64,000 nucleotides of DNA from Arenicola marina (taxonomy: Eukaryota; Annelida; Polychaeta; Arenicolidae), in the NCBI GenBank assembly GCA_964019135.1, contig OZ025248.1, forward strand, positions 68,702,119-68,766,118. Reading direction: 5' to 3'. The position numbers and the translations under genes were made by a program. Position 1 is the first letter of the stretch; each line of letters begins with the position of its first letter. Positions 1 to 15,100 of this stretch are shown here, one piece after another. The notes under the pieces are model-generated. The model was not told where the DNA came from. It worked only from the letters and a program-made list of their open reading frames with translations, and ran no database searches.

Positions 1-1455
1 CCTGTACAGCCTCCGCGAGACTTCCAACCCTCCTGTACAGCCTCCGCGAGACTTCCAATCCTCCTGTACAGCCTCCGCGGGACTTCCAATTCTCCTGTAC
101 AGCCTCCGCGGGACTTCCAATTCTCCTGTACAGCCTCCGCGGGACTTCCAATCCTCTTGTACAGCCTCCGCGAGACTTCCAATTCTCCTGTACAGCCTCC
201 GCGGGACTTCCAATTCTCCTGTACAGCCTCCGCGGGACTTCCAATTCTCCTGTACAGCCTCCGCGGGACTTCCAATCCTCCTGTACAGCCTCCGCGGGAC
301 TTCCAATTCTCCTGTACAGCCTCCGCGAGACTTCCAATCCTCCTGTACAGCCTCCGCGAGACTTCCAATCCTCCTGTACAGCCTCCGCGGGACTTCCAAT
401 TCTCAGCCTCCGCGAGACTTCCAATCTCTTGAACAGCCTCCGCGAGACTTCCAATCCTCCTGTACAGCCTCCGCGAGACCTCCAATCCTCTTGTACAGCC
501 TCCGCGAGACTCCAATCCTCTTGTACGGCCTCCGCGAGACTTCCAATCCCCCTGTACAGCCTCCGCGAGAATTCCAATCCTCCTGTACAGCCACCGCGAG
601 ACTTCCAATCCTCCTGTACAGCCTCCGCGAGACTTCCAATCCTCCTGTACAGCCTCCGCGAGACTTCCAATCCTCCTGTACAGCCTCCGCGAGACTTCCA
701 ATCCTCCTGTACAGCCTCCGCGAGACTTCCAATCCTCCCGTACAGCCTCCGTAAGACTTCCAATCCTCTTTTACAGCCTCCGCGAGACTCCAATCCTCTT
801 GTACGGACTCCGGAAGACTTCCAATCCTCTTGTACAACCTCCGTAAGACTTCCAATCCCCCTGTACAGCCTCCGTAAGACTTCCAATCCTCCCGTACAGC
901 CTCCGTAAGACTTCCAATCCTCTTTTACAGCCTCCGCGAGACTCCAATCCTCTTGTACGGACTCCGGAAGACTTCCAATCCTCTTGTACAACCTCCGTAA
1001 GACTTCCAATCCCCCTGTACAGCCTCCGTAAGACTTCCACTCCTCCTGTACAGCCTCCGTAAGACTTCCAATCCTCATGAACAGCCTCCGTAAGACTTCC
1101 AATCCTCCCGTACTGCCTCCGTAATACTTCCAATCCTCATGTGCAGCCTCCATAAGACTTCCAATTCTCCTGCAGCCTCCATAAGACTTCCAATCCTCCT
1201 GCAGCTTCCGTAAGGCTTCCAATCCTCTTGTACAGCCTCCGTAAGGCTTCCAATCCTCTTGTACAGCCTCCGTAAGACTTACAATCCTCCTGTGCAGCCT
1301 CCATAAGACTTCCAATCATCCTCTGCAGCCTCCACAAGACTTCCAATCCTCCTGTACAGCCTCCATAAGACTTCCAATCCTCTTGTACAGCCTCCATAAG
1401 ACTTCCAATCCTCCTGCAGCCTACATAAGCCTTCCAATCCTCTTTTGCTGCCTCC
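1..1455. repeat. 31-bp minisatellite, about 47 copies, cut by the window edge
   Basis: A 31-bp unit containing TGTACAGCCTCCGCGAGACT repeats head to tail from base 1. Early copies are GC-rich (CCGCGAGAC); later copies drift to CCGTAAGAC and CCATAAGAC. The unit length is not a multiple of three, so long open frames on both strands are repeat artefacts. The array lies 3' of the SZT2-like gene and its left end is outside the window. Confidence 0.95.
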
Positions 1456-2753
1456 GTAGGAATTCCAACCCTCCAGTTTTATTTCGTCTGCCCCCTCCCC
1501 AAGGCAGAATGCTGACATAACGAATACGTTGATGGATTCCAGGGGTTCTGGAGATCGTTTCACCAAGAGTTACTCGTAACCCTAACTTTTTAGATACTAA
1601 TTGAACGACTGAGCCAAAATTTACGAGCAGTCGAAATAAGCGCCATACAGAGATTATTGGTGCGAAGCCAATTTGTATTCCTGTCAATGTTATTCAAGTT
1701 AACGTTTGCAACATATTTATGATAAATTCGACATTGTTCGTTACTCTTCGGCTCGGCAATACAATGTGGAAATTTTACGAGCAAACGTTAGATCAGCTGG
1801 GGCCGTATTCACAATCCCCTCGTAAGTTACGCACGGAAAGAGCATTTTTATCTTAGCCCCACCAGCTCGTTGTGGTGGTGCTCATGATTAAGAACTCTTT
1901 TTCAACATAATTTTAGCCCTTTCTTAATTCAGAAAATCCACTTCTTGGGTGACCACTTATGTATTTTGAACCCGATAATCGCTAGACAACTTTTCCATTT
2001 AGCGCTAAATCTAGTGGCGTAGCCTAAGTGGCGATTATGAATACGGCTCCAGGGGTCTACAAAACGTCGGTAGCAGAAGAAAGGAACGTAATAAAGGTGT
2101 CGATTACAGCACTGGAACATAATGGAAACAAGTTACAACCTTGCAACACGGACCCTGGACGCAGCGATCTATTGGCAGTATCACTGTAGCAATAGGAACC
2201 ACTGAAATAAAGCGACATGTACAGTTTATATAGCACTCCACACATTAATTCGTTGGAGTCCCTTGGAAGACGCGAGTGCGGAGCGCTTGGTGCGGGTCTC
2301 AGGGGGAAACAGTGCTTCGATTAAAAACAAGTCAACAGATCTATAGGAAATGTACGTTTTATTAAAAAAGAAAAAGCAATATAAACTAGATTTAGTTTTG
2401 TGTACATAACATGTACACAAATCACTTTTATATACAGCCCATTGTCTTATTTATATGATACATACGGGATCTACAGTTATTGGCTATAAATATATATATA
2501 TATAGCGAACGTGGCACAAGGATTTGCAGATCTTTCTTGGTTTTCACAGCTTAAATGTTATCGCATTTTAATATTGAAACTAACCGAAAAGCCAACCAGG
2601 TTTGTGAGTAACTTCCTTACGGGTGTAATCTGTTCGGAGCGACTGTCACGGTGCACACGGGGTATTCGAATACCGTACGCTACACCCAAGACTGTAGGTG
2701 TGTATATAATAAATACATTATGTACTATACAATAAATAACATCAGGTGAGGCG
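1456..2753. other. AT-rich intergenic or 3' flanking sequence
   Basis: No coding exon, RNA gene or clear transposon end was recognised. A short (TA)n run lies near 2,488-2,506. Confidence 0.5.
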
Positions 2754-3119
2754 CTAATATATAGCCCAGGTAAAGAGACCATCCCTCATCGTCAGTTCTC
2801 TCACAGACTCCTTGCCCAGGTTGAGGGTCACAACCGAGGGTGGTGTCCATGGTAAGGCCGCCGCAGCCCCCTCCCCCTCGCTGGGGGGTGGTGTCTTGCT
2901 CTGGGTGGCCCCCTCCGGCGCCTGGGTCCAGTTGAAGGGGGTGCTGGGTTCGTGAACGCTGCAGGTGAGGGTGAGGTCTGGCTGGGTGCGGTGGAGGAGG
3001 GCGACGAGGCGGGAGTAGGCGGAGGGCAGGATGGGGCCAGTGACCTCCAGGCTGTACCCGGGGGTGGCGCCGGCCTGGGAGGCGGCTGCCGAGTGCTTCA
3101 CCACCCCCTGCTGGCGCAC
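2754..3119 (-). CDS. Terminal exon j, possible 3' end of the SZT2-like gene
   Basis: Acceptor CCGCTAG|GTGCGC follows an A-rich plus-strand run (a T-tract on the coding strand), and the exon is open for 121 codons to TAG at 2,754. The peptide has [20 protein letters not shown] and a Pro/Ser-rich part. It joins exon i in phase 0. Confidence 0.45.
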   Translation of the reverse strand: MRQQGVVKHSAAASQAGATPGYSLEVTGPILPSAYSRLVALLHRTQPDLTLTCSVHEPSTPFNWTQAPEGATQSKTPPPSEGEGAAAALPWTPPSVVTLNLGKESVRELTMRDGLFTWAIY

Positions 3120-6100
3120 CTAGCGGCCGAGGGCAGAAAAAAAAAAAAATTTCTCCAGTAAAAATAATGCTAGGTTTGTACTTTATACGATCAATAACAG
3201 TTTGTATTTTAGAGTAATAATAATATATTTTGTACTTAAAAGCATCAATAACAATTTGTATTTTATAGCAATAATAACATATTTTGTACTTAAAAGCATC
3301 AATAACAATTTGTATTTTATAGCAATAATAACATATTTTGTACTCCAAGCATCCAATATGACAAAAGGAAGAGCCATAGTACCTTGAGTGACCGCAGGGT
3401 GGCACCCTGGAATGCCGTGGGTGCCAGGAGAGTGGGCGGTATCCCCGCCTGGACCCCAGTGTTGGCTAGACAACTGCGACAGTTGAGCAGGTAGTTGAAT
3501 AGTGCCTGGGTGTGCGCACCTTGGACTCGAACCACAGACTCCGCCTTGTTGTCTATAAGACGGGTCGAGTCCCTCTGACTTTTATACAAGGTCAAGGTCA
3601 AGACGAGAATTACACCCATAACATCACAGAACATTCATTAGTCAAATCCAACATGCATCAAATACAAATAGGTTATCGTTATCATGACATTATCGTGTCA
3701 TTTAATTTCATTTAACGGTATTTATATATTTTGTAATTGAGAATCGCTCTGGCACACGAGACTAACCCAATTAAAAAGAATTTGAAAGAAGGTGTGAAAA
3801 TCGTGATTTCGCCACCGGGAATCGAACCCAGAATGGCCGGCTCCGCGCGCCGCCGGCAGACCGTTACCCCGGGGTTGTCAAGGATACACTTTGACCTTGT
3901 TGGGGTCAAGCGAGCGGAACTGACGGCGATCCAAGCCGAGCGTCTCCAGCCACGACCCCGCCCCGTCATCACCGTCATCGACGTCACTGTCTACGTCACT
4001 CTTGACGTCACCAGGCCTCTCACTCTCGGGCGTCTCGTTGTCTGTCACACCAGCGACCCTAGCGGCAACAGCGGAGAATGGGAGACTGAGACAAGGAAGC
4101 CAACGAGGCAGGAATGAGAATCAGTAATTAATGTCACCGCCTGAAAAGAATCATTTACAAAACTTGGATGAGGATAATCCTATGATAAATTGACGCTAAT
4201 TATCACCACGCGTGACGCTACTCGTTCAAGCCGGGTCTAATTATCACCACGCGTGATGATACTCGTTCAATCCGGGTCTAATTATCACCACGCGTGATGA
4301 TACTCGTTCAAGCCGGGTCTAATTATCACCACGCGTGACGCTACTCGTTCAAGCCGGGTCTAACTATCACCACGCGTGACGCTACTCGTTCAAGCCGGGT
4401 CTAATTATCACCACGCGTGACGCTACTCGTTCAAGTCGGGTCTAATTATCACCACGCGTGACGCTACTCGTTCAAGCCGGGTCTAATTATCACCACGCGT
4501 GACGCTACTCGTTCAAGTCGGGTCTAATTATCACCACGCGTGACGCTACTCGTTCAAGTCGGGTCTAATTATCACCACGCGCGACGCTACTCGTTCAAGC
4601 CGGGTCTAATTATCACCACGCGTGACGCTACTCGTTCAAGTCGGGTCTAATTATCACCACGCGTGACGCTACTCGTTCAAGCCGGGTCTAATTATCACCA
4701 CGCGTGACGCTACTCGTTCAAGTCGGGTCTAATTATCACCACGCGTGACGCTACTCGTTCAAGCCGGGTCTAATTATCACCACGCGTGACGCTACTCGTT
4801 CAAGCCGGGTCTAATTATCACCACGCGTGACGCTACTCGTTCAAGTCGGGTCTAATTATCACCACGCGTGACGCTACTCGTTCAAGTCGGGTCTAATTAT
4901 CACCACGCGTGACGCTACTCGTTCAAGCCGGGTCTAATTATCACCACGCGTGACGCTACTCGTTCAAGCCGGGTCTAATTATCACCACGCGTGACGCTAC
5001 TCGTTCAAGTCGGGTCTAATTATCACCACGCGTGACGCTACTCGTTCAAGTCGGGTCTAATTATCACCACGCGCGACGCTACTCGTTCAAGCCGGGTCTA
5101 ATTATCACCACGCGTGACGCTACTCGTTCAAGTCGGGTCTAATTATCACCACGCGTGACGCTACTCGTTCAAGCCGGGTCTAATTATCACCACGCGTGAC
5201 GCTACTCGTTCAAGTCGGGTCTAATTATCACCACGCGTGACGCTACTCGTTCAAGTCGGGTCTAATTATCACCACGCGTGACGCTACTCGTTCAAGTCGG
5301 GTCTAATTATCACCACGCGTGACGCTACTCGTTCAAGTCGGGTCTAATTATCACCACGCGCGACGCTACTCGTTCAAGCCGGGTCTAATTATCACCACGC
5401 GTGACGCTACTCGTTCAAGTCGGGTCTAATTATCACCACGCGTGACGCTACTCGTTCAAGCCGGGTCTAATTATCACCACGCGTGACGCTACTCGTTCAA
5501 GCCGGGTCTAATTATCACCACGCGTGACGCTACTCGTTCAAGTCGGGTCTAATTATCACCACGCGTGACGCTACTCGTTCAAGCCGGGTCTAATTATCAC
5601 CACGCGTGACGCTACTCGTTCAAGCCGGGTCTAATTATCACCACGCGTGACGCTACTCGTTCAAGTCGGGTCTAATTATCACCACGCGTGACGCTACTCG
5701 TTCAAGTCGGGTCTAATTATCACCACGCGTGACGCTACTCGTTCAAGTCGGGTCTAATTATCACCACGCGTGACGCTACTCGTTCAAGCCGGGTCTAATT
5801 ATCACCACGCGTGACGCTACTCGTTCAAGTCGGGTCTAATTATCACCACGCGTGACGCTACTCGTTCAAGTCGGGTCTAATTATCACCACGCGCGACGCT
5901 ACTCGTTCAAGCCGGGTCTAATTATCACCACGCGTGACGCTACTCGTTCAAGTCGGGTCTAATTATCACCACGCGTGACGCTACTCGTTCAAGCCGGGTC
6001 TAATTATCACCACGCGTGACGCTACTCGTTCAAGTCGGGTCTAATTATCACCACGCGTGACGCTACTCGTTCAAGCCGGGTCTAATTATCACCACGCGTG

Positions 6101-9100
6101 ACGCTACTCGTTCAAGCCGGGTCTAATTATCACCACGCGTGACGCTACTCGTTCAAGTCGGGTCTAATTATCACCACGCGTGACGCTACTCGTTCAAGTC
6201 GGGTCTAATTATCACCACGCGTGACGCTACTCGTTCAAGCCGGGTCTAATTATCACCACGCGTGACGCTACTCGTTCAAGCCGGGTCTAATTATCACCAC
6301 GCGCGACGCTACTCGTTCAAGCCGGGTCTAATTATCACCACGCGTGACGCTACTCGTTCAAGTCGGGTCTAATTATCACCACGCGTGACGCTACTCGTTC
6401 AAGCCGGGTCTAATTATCACCACGCGTGACGCTACTCGTTCAAGTCGGGTCTAATTATCACCACGCGTGACGCTACTCGTTCAAGTCGGGTCTAATTATC
6501 ACCACGCGTGACGCTACTCGTTCAAGCCGGGTCTAATTATCACCACGCGTGACGCTACTCGTTCAAGCCGGGTCTAATTATCACCACGCGTGACGCTACT
6601 CGTTCAAGCCGGGTCTAATTATCACCACGCGTGACGCTACTCGTTCAAGCCGGGTCTAATTATCACCACGCGCGACGCTACTCGTTCAAGCCGGGTCTAA
6701 TTATCACCACGCGTGACGCAACTCGTTCAAGCCGGGTCTAATTATCACCACGCGCGACGCTACTCGTTCAAGCCGGGTCTAATTATCACCACGCGTGACG
6801 CTACTCGTTCAAGCCGGGTCTAATTATCACCACGCGCGACGCTACTCGTTCAAGCCGGGTCTAATTATCACCACGCGTGACGCTACTCGTTCAAGCCGGG
6901 TCTAATTATCACCACGCGCGACGCTACTCGTTCAAGCCGGGTCTAATTATCACCACGCGTGACGCTACTCGTTCAAGCCGGGTCTAATTATCACCACGCG
7001 TGACGCTACTCGTTCAAGTCGGGTCTAATTATCACCACGCGTGACGCTACTCGTTCAAGCCGGGTCTAATTATCACCACGCGTGACGCTACTCGTTCAAG
7101 TCGGGTCTAATTATCACCACGCGTGACGCTACTCGTTCAAGCCGGGTCTAATTATCACCACGCGTGACGCTACTCGTTCAAGTCGGGTCTAATTATCACC
7201 ACGCGTGACGCTACTCGTTCAAGTCGGGTCTAATTATCACCACGCGTGACGCTACTCGTTCAAGCCGGGTCTAATTATCACCACGCGTGACGCTACTCGT
7301 TCAAGCCGGGTCTAATTATCACCACGCGCGACGCTACTCGTTCAAGCCGGGTCTAATTATCACCACGCGTGACGCTACTCGTTCAAGCCGGGTCTAATTA
7401 TCACCACGCGTGACGCTACTCGTTCAAGCCGGGTCTAATTATCACCACGCGTGACGCTACTCGTTCAAGCCGGGTCTAATTATCACCACGCGTGACGCTA
7501 CTCGTTCAAGTCGGGTCTAATTATCACCACGCGTGACGCTACTCGTTCAAGCCGGGTCTAATTATCACCACGCGCGACGCTACTCGTTCAAGCCGGGTCT
7601 AATTATCACCACGCGTGACGCTACTCGTTCAAGCCGGGTCTAATTATCACCACGCGCGACGCTACTCGTTCAAGCCGGGTCTAATTATCACCACGCGTGA
7701 CGCTACTCGTTCAAGCCGGGTCTAATTATCACCACGCGCGACGCTACTCGTTCAAGCCGGGTCTAATTATCACCACGCGCGACGCTACTCGTTCAAGTCG
7801 GGTCTAATTATCACCACGCGTGACGCTACTCGTTCAAGCCGGGTCTAATTATCACCACGCGCGACGCTACTCGTTCAAGTCGGGTCTAATTATCACCACG
7901 CGTGACGCTACCCGTTCAAGCCGGGTCTAATTATCACCACGCGTGACGCTACTCGTTCAAGTCGGGTCTAATTATCACCACGCGTGACGCTACTCGTTTA
8001 AGTCGGGTCTAATTATCACCACGCGTGACGCTACTCGTTCAAGTCGGGTCTAATTATCACCACGCGCGACGCTACTCGTTCAAGTCGGGTCTAATTATCA
8101 CCACGCGCGACGCTACTCGTTCAAGTCGGGTCTAATTATCACCACGCGCGACGCTACTCGTTCAAGTCGGGTCTAATTATCACCACGCGTGACGCTACTC
8201 GTTCAAGTCGGGTCTAATTATCACCACGCGCGACGCTACTCGTTCAAGTCGGGTCTAATTATCACCACGCGCGACGCTACTCGTTCAAGTCGGGTCTAAT
8301 TATCACCACGCGCGACGCTACTCGTTCAAGTCGGGTCTAATTATCACCACGCGCGACGCTACTCGTTCAAGTCGGGTCTAATTATCACCACGCGTGACGC
8401 TACTCGTTCAAGTCGGGTCTAATTATCACCACGCGTGACGCTACTCGTTCAAGTCGGGTCTAATTATCACCACGCGCGACGCTACTCGTTCAAGTCGGGT
8501 CTAATTATCACCACGCGCGACGCTACTCGTTCAAGTCGGGTCTAATTATCACCACGCGCGACGCTACTCGTTCAAGTCGGGTCTAATTATCACCACGCGT
8601 GACGCTACCCGTTCAAGCCGGGTCTAATTATCACCACGCGTGACGCTACTCGTTCAAGTCGGGTCTAATTATCACCACGCGCGACGCTACTCGTTCAAGT
8701 CGGGTCTAATTATCACCACGCGCGACGCTACTCGTTTTTAAGCCGGGTCTAATTGTCACCACACTTGTTAATAGTATCAGCGTGTCAAGTCTAACCTCTG
8801 TGCATCTCCACTCTCTCCGACTAGTACTCCAGACTGCCGCTGGTCGCCGCCACACGCTGGGGGACTGTGGGTCGTTGGGGAAGTGTCAGGGGTCTGAGCG
8901 TGAGTCCCCTGCCTGGTGCCCTGTGCCTGACCGTTAGTCCCCTGACTGGTGCCCTGTGCCTGACCGTTAGTCCCCTGACTGGTGCCCTGCGTCTGACCGT
9001 CAGACGCTTGACTGGTGCCCTGTGTCTGACCACCTTTTTTCTTGAACAGTGGCATGTCAAATTCGATGCCTGGAAAAAAATCATATATTTAAGTACCCTG

Positions 9101-12100
9101 GAATTGCAAATTCTCCCACACAATCGAATAAAACAAATATATATATATATGAACGTATTGCCAATTTAAATTATCTATTCAATTGCAGAAAACAAGCTTA
9201 GCAAAATATTTCACCTTGATTTTTGACTTTCCTTTCCGAAAGGGTCCTTACCTTCCTTATGCAAAGCCTCTCTGAGGCCGCGAGAGGTGGGCGATAAAAG
9301 GGCGTGCAGCCCCTCATATCTGTCGGCCCCGGGGCCGTAGAAAGCGACGGTGAACTGGTGTCCACACAGGTAGAAGTAGGGACAGGAGCCGGCCCGGAGC
9401 AGGTGGAAGGCCGACGTCAAGCTCTCCGTCCTGTGGCACAAACACGGTCGGTACCGGTGAATAGCTGGCCATCAAAGACCCGGTTCTCAGCCATATAACG
9501 ACCGTGTAGTGGTCCTAATTTATGACGCTCCTTTTTTCTTTCTCAAAAGATAATAAAGTATCTAATGATTGATTGGCTGTATATTCAGGACTTTAACTGA
9601 TTCTGGCCCTATCGCGTCAATGGGAGAAGGAAGGGTAGAGCGGAGCCATGTCCTCGGGGGTAACCCCGTACTCATTGCGAAGAAGGACATGGGATCTTTA
9701 TCCTGCGACCACACAGACATGGCCACAGCGGGGCTCGAACAGCCAATCCATGTGCCGTCAGGCTCTCAGGTAGTGTTTAATAAATCGTGCATCAGTAACA
9801 GGGGAAATAACGAACGACCTGAGTGTGTAAATGTTTAAAAACTGCTTGAGATACATCCATCCACTCACCAGTCGCTGAGCATCGCCTTCTGGACTTCAGG
9901 GTCTTGGAGCACGCCGGTCATCTTTCTGTCAATGAAATAATCACAAAGAAATCATTATAAGTTATGGCATTCATTCAGATAAAAATATGGTAAGCTTTGA
10001 ATGTAATCCATAAGAAACAGCGCGGCGGATAAAAATATGGTAAGCTTTGAATGTAATCCATAAGAGACAGCACCGCAGATAAAACATGGTAAGCTTTGAA
10101 TGTAATCCATAAGAGACAGCACCGCAGATAAAACATGGTAAGCTTTGAATGTAATCTATAAGCGACAGCACCGCAGATAAAACATGGTAAGCTTTGAATG
10201 TAATCTATAAGAGACAGCACCGCAGATAAAACATGATAAGCTTTGAATGTAATCCATAAGAGACAGCACCGCAGATAAAACATGGTAAGCTTTGAATGTA
10301 ATCCATGAGAGACAGCACCGCAGATAAAACATGGTAAGCTTTGAATATAATCCATAAGAGACAGCACCGCAGATAAAACATGGTAAGCTTTGAATGTAAT
10401 CTATAAGAGACAGCACCGCAGATAAAACATGATAAGCTTTGAATGTAATCCATAAGAGACAGCACCGCAGATAAAACATGGTAAGCTTTGAATGTAATCC
10501 ATGAGAGACAGCACCGCAGATAAAACATGGTAAGCTTTGAATGTAATCCATAAGAGACAGCACCGCAGATAAAACATGGTAAGCTTTGAATGTAATCCAT
10601 AAGAGACAGAACCGCGGATAAAACATGGTAAGCTTTGAATGTAATCCATAAGAGACAGCACCGCAGATAAAACATGGTAAGCTTTGAATGTAATCCATAA
10701 GAGACAGCACCGCAGATAAAACATGGTAAGCTTTGAATGTAATCTATAAGAGACAGCACCGCAGATAAAACATGATAAGCTTTGAATGTAATCCATAAGA
10801 GACAGCACCGCAGATAAAACATGGTAAGCTTTGAATGTAATCCATAAAAGACAGCACCGCAGATAAAACATGGTAAGCTTTGAATGTAATCCATAAGAGA
10901 CAGCACCGCAGATAAAACATGGTAAGCTTTGAATGTAATCCATAAGAGACAGAACCGCGGATAAAACATGGTAAGCTTTGAATGTAATCCATAAGAGACA
11001 GCACCGCAGATAAAACATGGTAAGCTTTGAATGTAATCCATAAGAGACAGCACCGCAGATAAAACATGGTAAGCTTTGAATGTAATCCATAAGAGACAGC
11101 ACCGCAGATAAAACATGGTAAGCTTTGAATGTAATCCATAAGAGACAGCACCGCAGATAAAACATGGTAAGCTTTGAATGTAATCCATAAGAGACAGCAC
11201 CGTAGATAAAACATGGTAAGCTTTGAATGTAATCCATAACAGACAGCACCGCAGATAAAACATGGTAAGCTTTGAATGTAATCCATAAGAGACAGCACCG
11301 CAGATAAAACATGGTAAGCTTTGAATGTAATCCATAAGAGACAGCACCGCAGATAAAACATGGTAAGCTTGGAATGTAATCCATAAGAGACAGAACCGCG
11401 GATAAAACATGGTAAGCTTTGAATGTAATCCATAAAAGACAGCACCGCAGATAAAACATGGTAAGCTTTGAATGTAATCCATAAGAGACAGCACCGCAGA
11501 TAAAACATGGTAAGCTTTGAATGTAATCCATAAGAGACAGAACCGCGGATAAAACATGGTAAGTTTTGAATGTAATCCATAAGAGACAGCACCGCAGATA
11601 AAACATGGTAAGCTTTGAATGTAATCCATAAGAGACAGCACCGCAGATAAAACATGGTAAGCTTTGAATGTAATCCGTAAGAGACAGAACCGCGGATAAA
11701 ACATGGTAAGCTTTGAATGTAATCCATAAGAGACAGCACCGCAGATAAAACATGGTAAGCTTTGAATGTAATCCATAAGAGACAGCACCGCAGATAAAAC
11801 ATGGTAAGCTTTGAATGTAATCCATAACAGACAGCACCGCAGATAAAACATGGTAAGCTTTGAGTGTAATCCATAAGAGACAGCACCGCAGATAAAACAT
11901 GGTAAGTATTGAATATAATCCATAAGAGACAGCACCGCAGATAAAACATGGTAAGCTTTGAATGTAATCCATAAGAGACAGCACCGCCGATAATAATATG
12001 GTAAGCTTTGAATGTAATCCATAAGAGACAGCACCGCGGATAAAAACATGGTAAGCTTTAAATGTCATCCATAAGAGACAGCACCGCGGATAAAAACATG

Positions 12101-15100
12101 GTAAGCTTTGAATGTAATCCATAAGAGACAGCACCGCGGATAAATCATGGTAAGCTTTGAATGTAATCCGCGCAGACTTAAAAGCGTGATACAAACTTAA
12201 GGAAACAAAATGAATAGGCAAAGTACCGTTGCTATCTCTGAACCTTGAGTTCGTGACAGTATAGACTGAACCGACAGCGGGGCGTGTGGTAACCCCCCCC
12301 CCCCCCGCCCCCCACCTCCCATCACGGACACCCGGAGCTAGCGGGCGGTGATGCACAGTGAATCACTGACCCAATCTTGTTGTCAGTGGTCATCCTGGGG
12401 AAGAGCTTGAGCCACGGGATGTTAGGATGCCTCCAGAACATACAGCTCTGCTGCAAGGCGCACTTCCTTTCTTCTGCAGTGTCCGCTACCTAAAGACAAC
12501 AGCACACACATATATGTCACCACGTTATCCGGCACAAATGGACAACAAATTCTGAACCTTTCTGTATGCTGGCCCAGCAGGAAGATGAGAGCCGAACTTG
12601 ATGAAGATTGCACATATTCCACAAGGACCAGTTTGTACACATATGATGGATCCCAAAGATCATTCTGTATGTATGGAGGGCCACAAGGACCAGTCTGTAT
12701 GTATGGTGGCCCACAAGGACCAGTCTGTATGTATGGTGGCCCACAAGGACCAGTCTGTATGTATGGTGGCCCACAAGGACCAGTCTGTATGTATGGTGAC
12801 CCAAAAGGACCATTCTGTATGTCTGGTGACCCACAAGGACCAGTCTGTATGTATGGTGGCCCACAAGACCAGTATGTATGCATGGTGGCCCACAAGGACC
12901 ATTCTGTATGTATGGTGGCCCACAAGGACCAGTCTGTATGTATGGTGGCCCACAAGGACCATTCTGTATGTATGGTGGCCAACAAGGACCAGCATGTATG
13001 TATGGTGGCCCACAAGGACGAGTATGTATGTATGGTGGCCCACAAGGACCAGTCTGTATGTATGGTGACCCACAAGGACCAGTATGTATGTATGGTGGCC
13101 CACAAGGACCAGTCTGTATGTATGGTGGCCCACAAGGACCATTCTGTATGTATGGTGACCCACAAGGACCATTCTGTATGTATGGTGGCCCACAAGGACC
13201 ATTCTGTATGTATGGTGACCCACAAGGACCATTCTTCATGTATATTGACCAATAAGGACCATTCTGTATGTATTGTGGCCCACAAGGACCATTCTGTATG
13301 TATGGTGGCCCACAAGGACCATTCTGTATGTATGGTGGCCCACAAGGACCATTCTGTATGTATGGTGGCCCACAAGGACCATTCGGTATGTATGGTGGCC
13401 CACAAGGACCAGTCTGTATGCATGGTGGCCCACAAGGACCATTCTGTACGTATGGTGGCCCACAAGGACCATTCGGTATGTATGGTGGCCCACAAGGACC
13501 AGTCTGTATGCATGGTGGCCCACAAGGACCATTCTGTACGTATGGTGGCCCACAGGGACCAGTCTGTAGCCGTCTGTATGTACGGTGGCCCACAAGGACC
13601 AGTCTGTATCCGTCTGTATGTATGGTGGCCCACAAGGACCATTCAGTATGTATGGTGGCCCACAAGGACCATTTAGTATGTATGGTGGCCCATAAGGACC
13701 ATTCTGTACGAATGGTGGCCCACAAGGACCATTCTGTATGTCTGGTGGCCCACAAGGACCATTCTGTATGCATGGTGGCCCACAAGGACCAGTCTGTATG
13801 CATGGTGACCCAAAAAGACCATTCTATATGTCTGGTGGCCCACAAGGACCAGTCTGTATGTATAGTGGCCCACAAGGACCATTCTTTACGAATGGTGGCC
13901 CACAAGGACCATTCTGTATGTATGGTGGCCCACAAGGACCATTCTGTATGCATGGTGGCCCACAAGGACCATTCTGTATGTATGGTGGCCCACAAGGACC
14001 ATTCTGTATGCATGGTGGCCCACAAGGACCAGTCTGTATGTATGGTGACCCAAAAGTACCATTCTGTATGTCTGGTGGCCCACAAGGACCAGTCTGTATG
14101 TATGGTGGCCCACAAGACCAGTATGTATGCATGGTGGCCCACAAGGACCATTCTGTATGTATGGTGGCCCACAAGGACCAGTCTGTATGTATGGTGGCCC
14201 ACAAGGACCATTCTGTATGTATGGTGGCCAACAAGGACCAGCATGTATGTATGGTGGCCCACAAGGACCAGTATGTATGTTAGGTGGCCCACAAGGACCA
14301 GTCTGTATGTATGGTGACCCACAAGGACCAGTATGTATGTATGGTGGCCCACAAGGACCAGTCTGTATGTATGGTGGCCCACAAGGACCATTCTGTATGT
14401 ATGGTGACCCACAAGGACCATTCTGTATGTATGGTGGCCCACAAGGACCATTCTGTATGTATGGTGACCCACATGGACCATTCTATATGTATGTTGACCA
14501 ATAAGGACCATTCTGTATGTATTGTGGTCCACAGGGACCAGTCTGTATGTATGGTGGCCCAAATAGATCAGTCTGTATGTACAGCGGCCCACAAGGACCA
14601 GTCTGTATGTATGGTGGCCCACAAGGACCAGTATGTATGCATGGTGGCCCACAAGGACCATTCTGTATGTATGGTGGCCCACAAGGACCATTCTGTATGT
14701 ATGGTGGCCCACAAGGACCATTCGGTATGTATGGTGGCCCACAAGGACCAGTCTGTATGTATGGTGGCCCACAAGGACCATTCTGTACGTATGGTGGCCC
14801 ACAAGGACCATTCTGTATGTATGGTGGCCCACAAGGACCATTCTGTATGTATGGTGGCCAACAAGGACCAGCATGTATGTATGGTGGCCCACAAGGACCA
14901 GTATGTATGTTAGGTGGCCCACAAGGACCAGTCTGTATGTATGGTGACCCACAAGGACCAGTATGTATGTATGGTGGCCCACAAGGACCAGTCTGTATGT
15001 ATGGTGGCCCACAAGGACCATTCTGTATGTATGGTGACCCACAAGGACCATTCTGTATGTATGGTGGCCCACAAGGACCATTCTGTATGTATGGTGACCC

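Noticed and set aside
4197-8762. CRISPR-like regular array of 41-bp repeats
   Set aside because: Units are contiguous with no unique spacers and the context is a eukaryotic intron; it is a minisatellite.
10205-12356. 614- and 651-codon minus-strand ORFs
   Set aside because: They are products of the 49-bp array being stop-free in three frames. The peptide repeats are the same DNA unit read in rotating frames.
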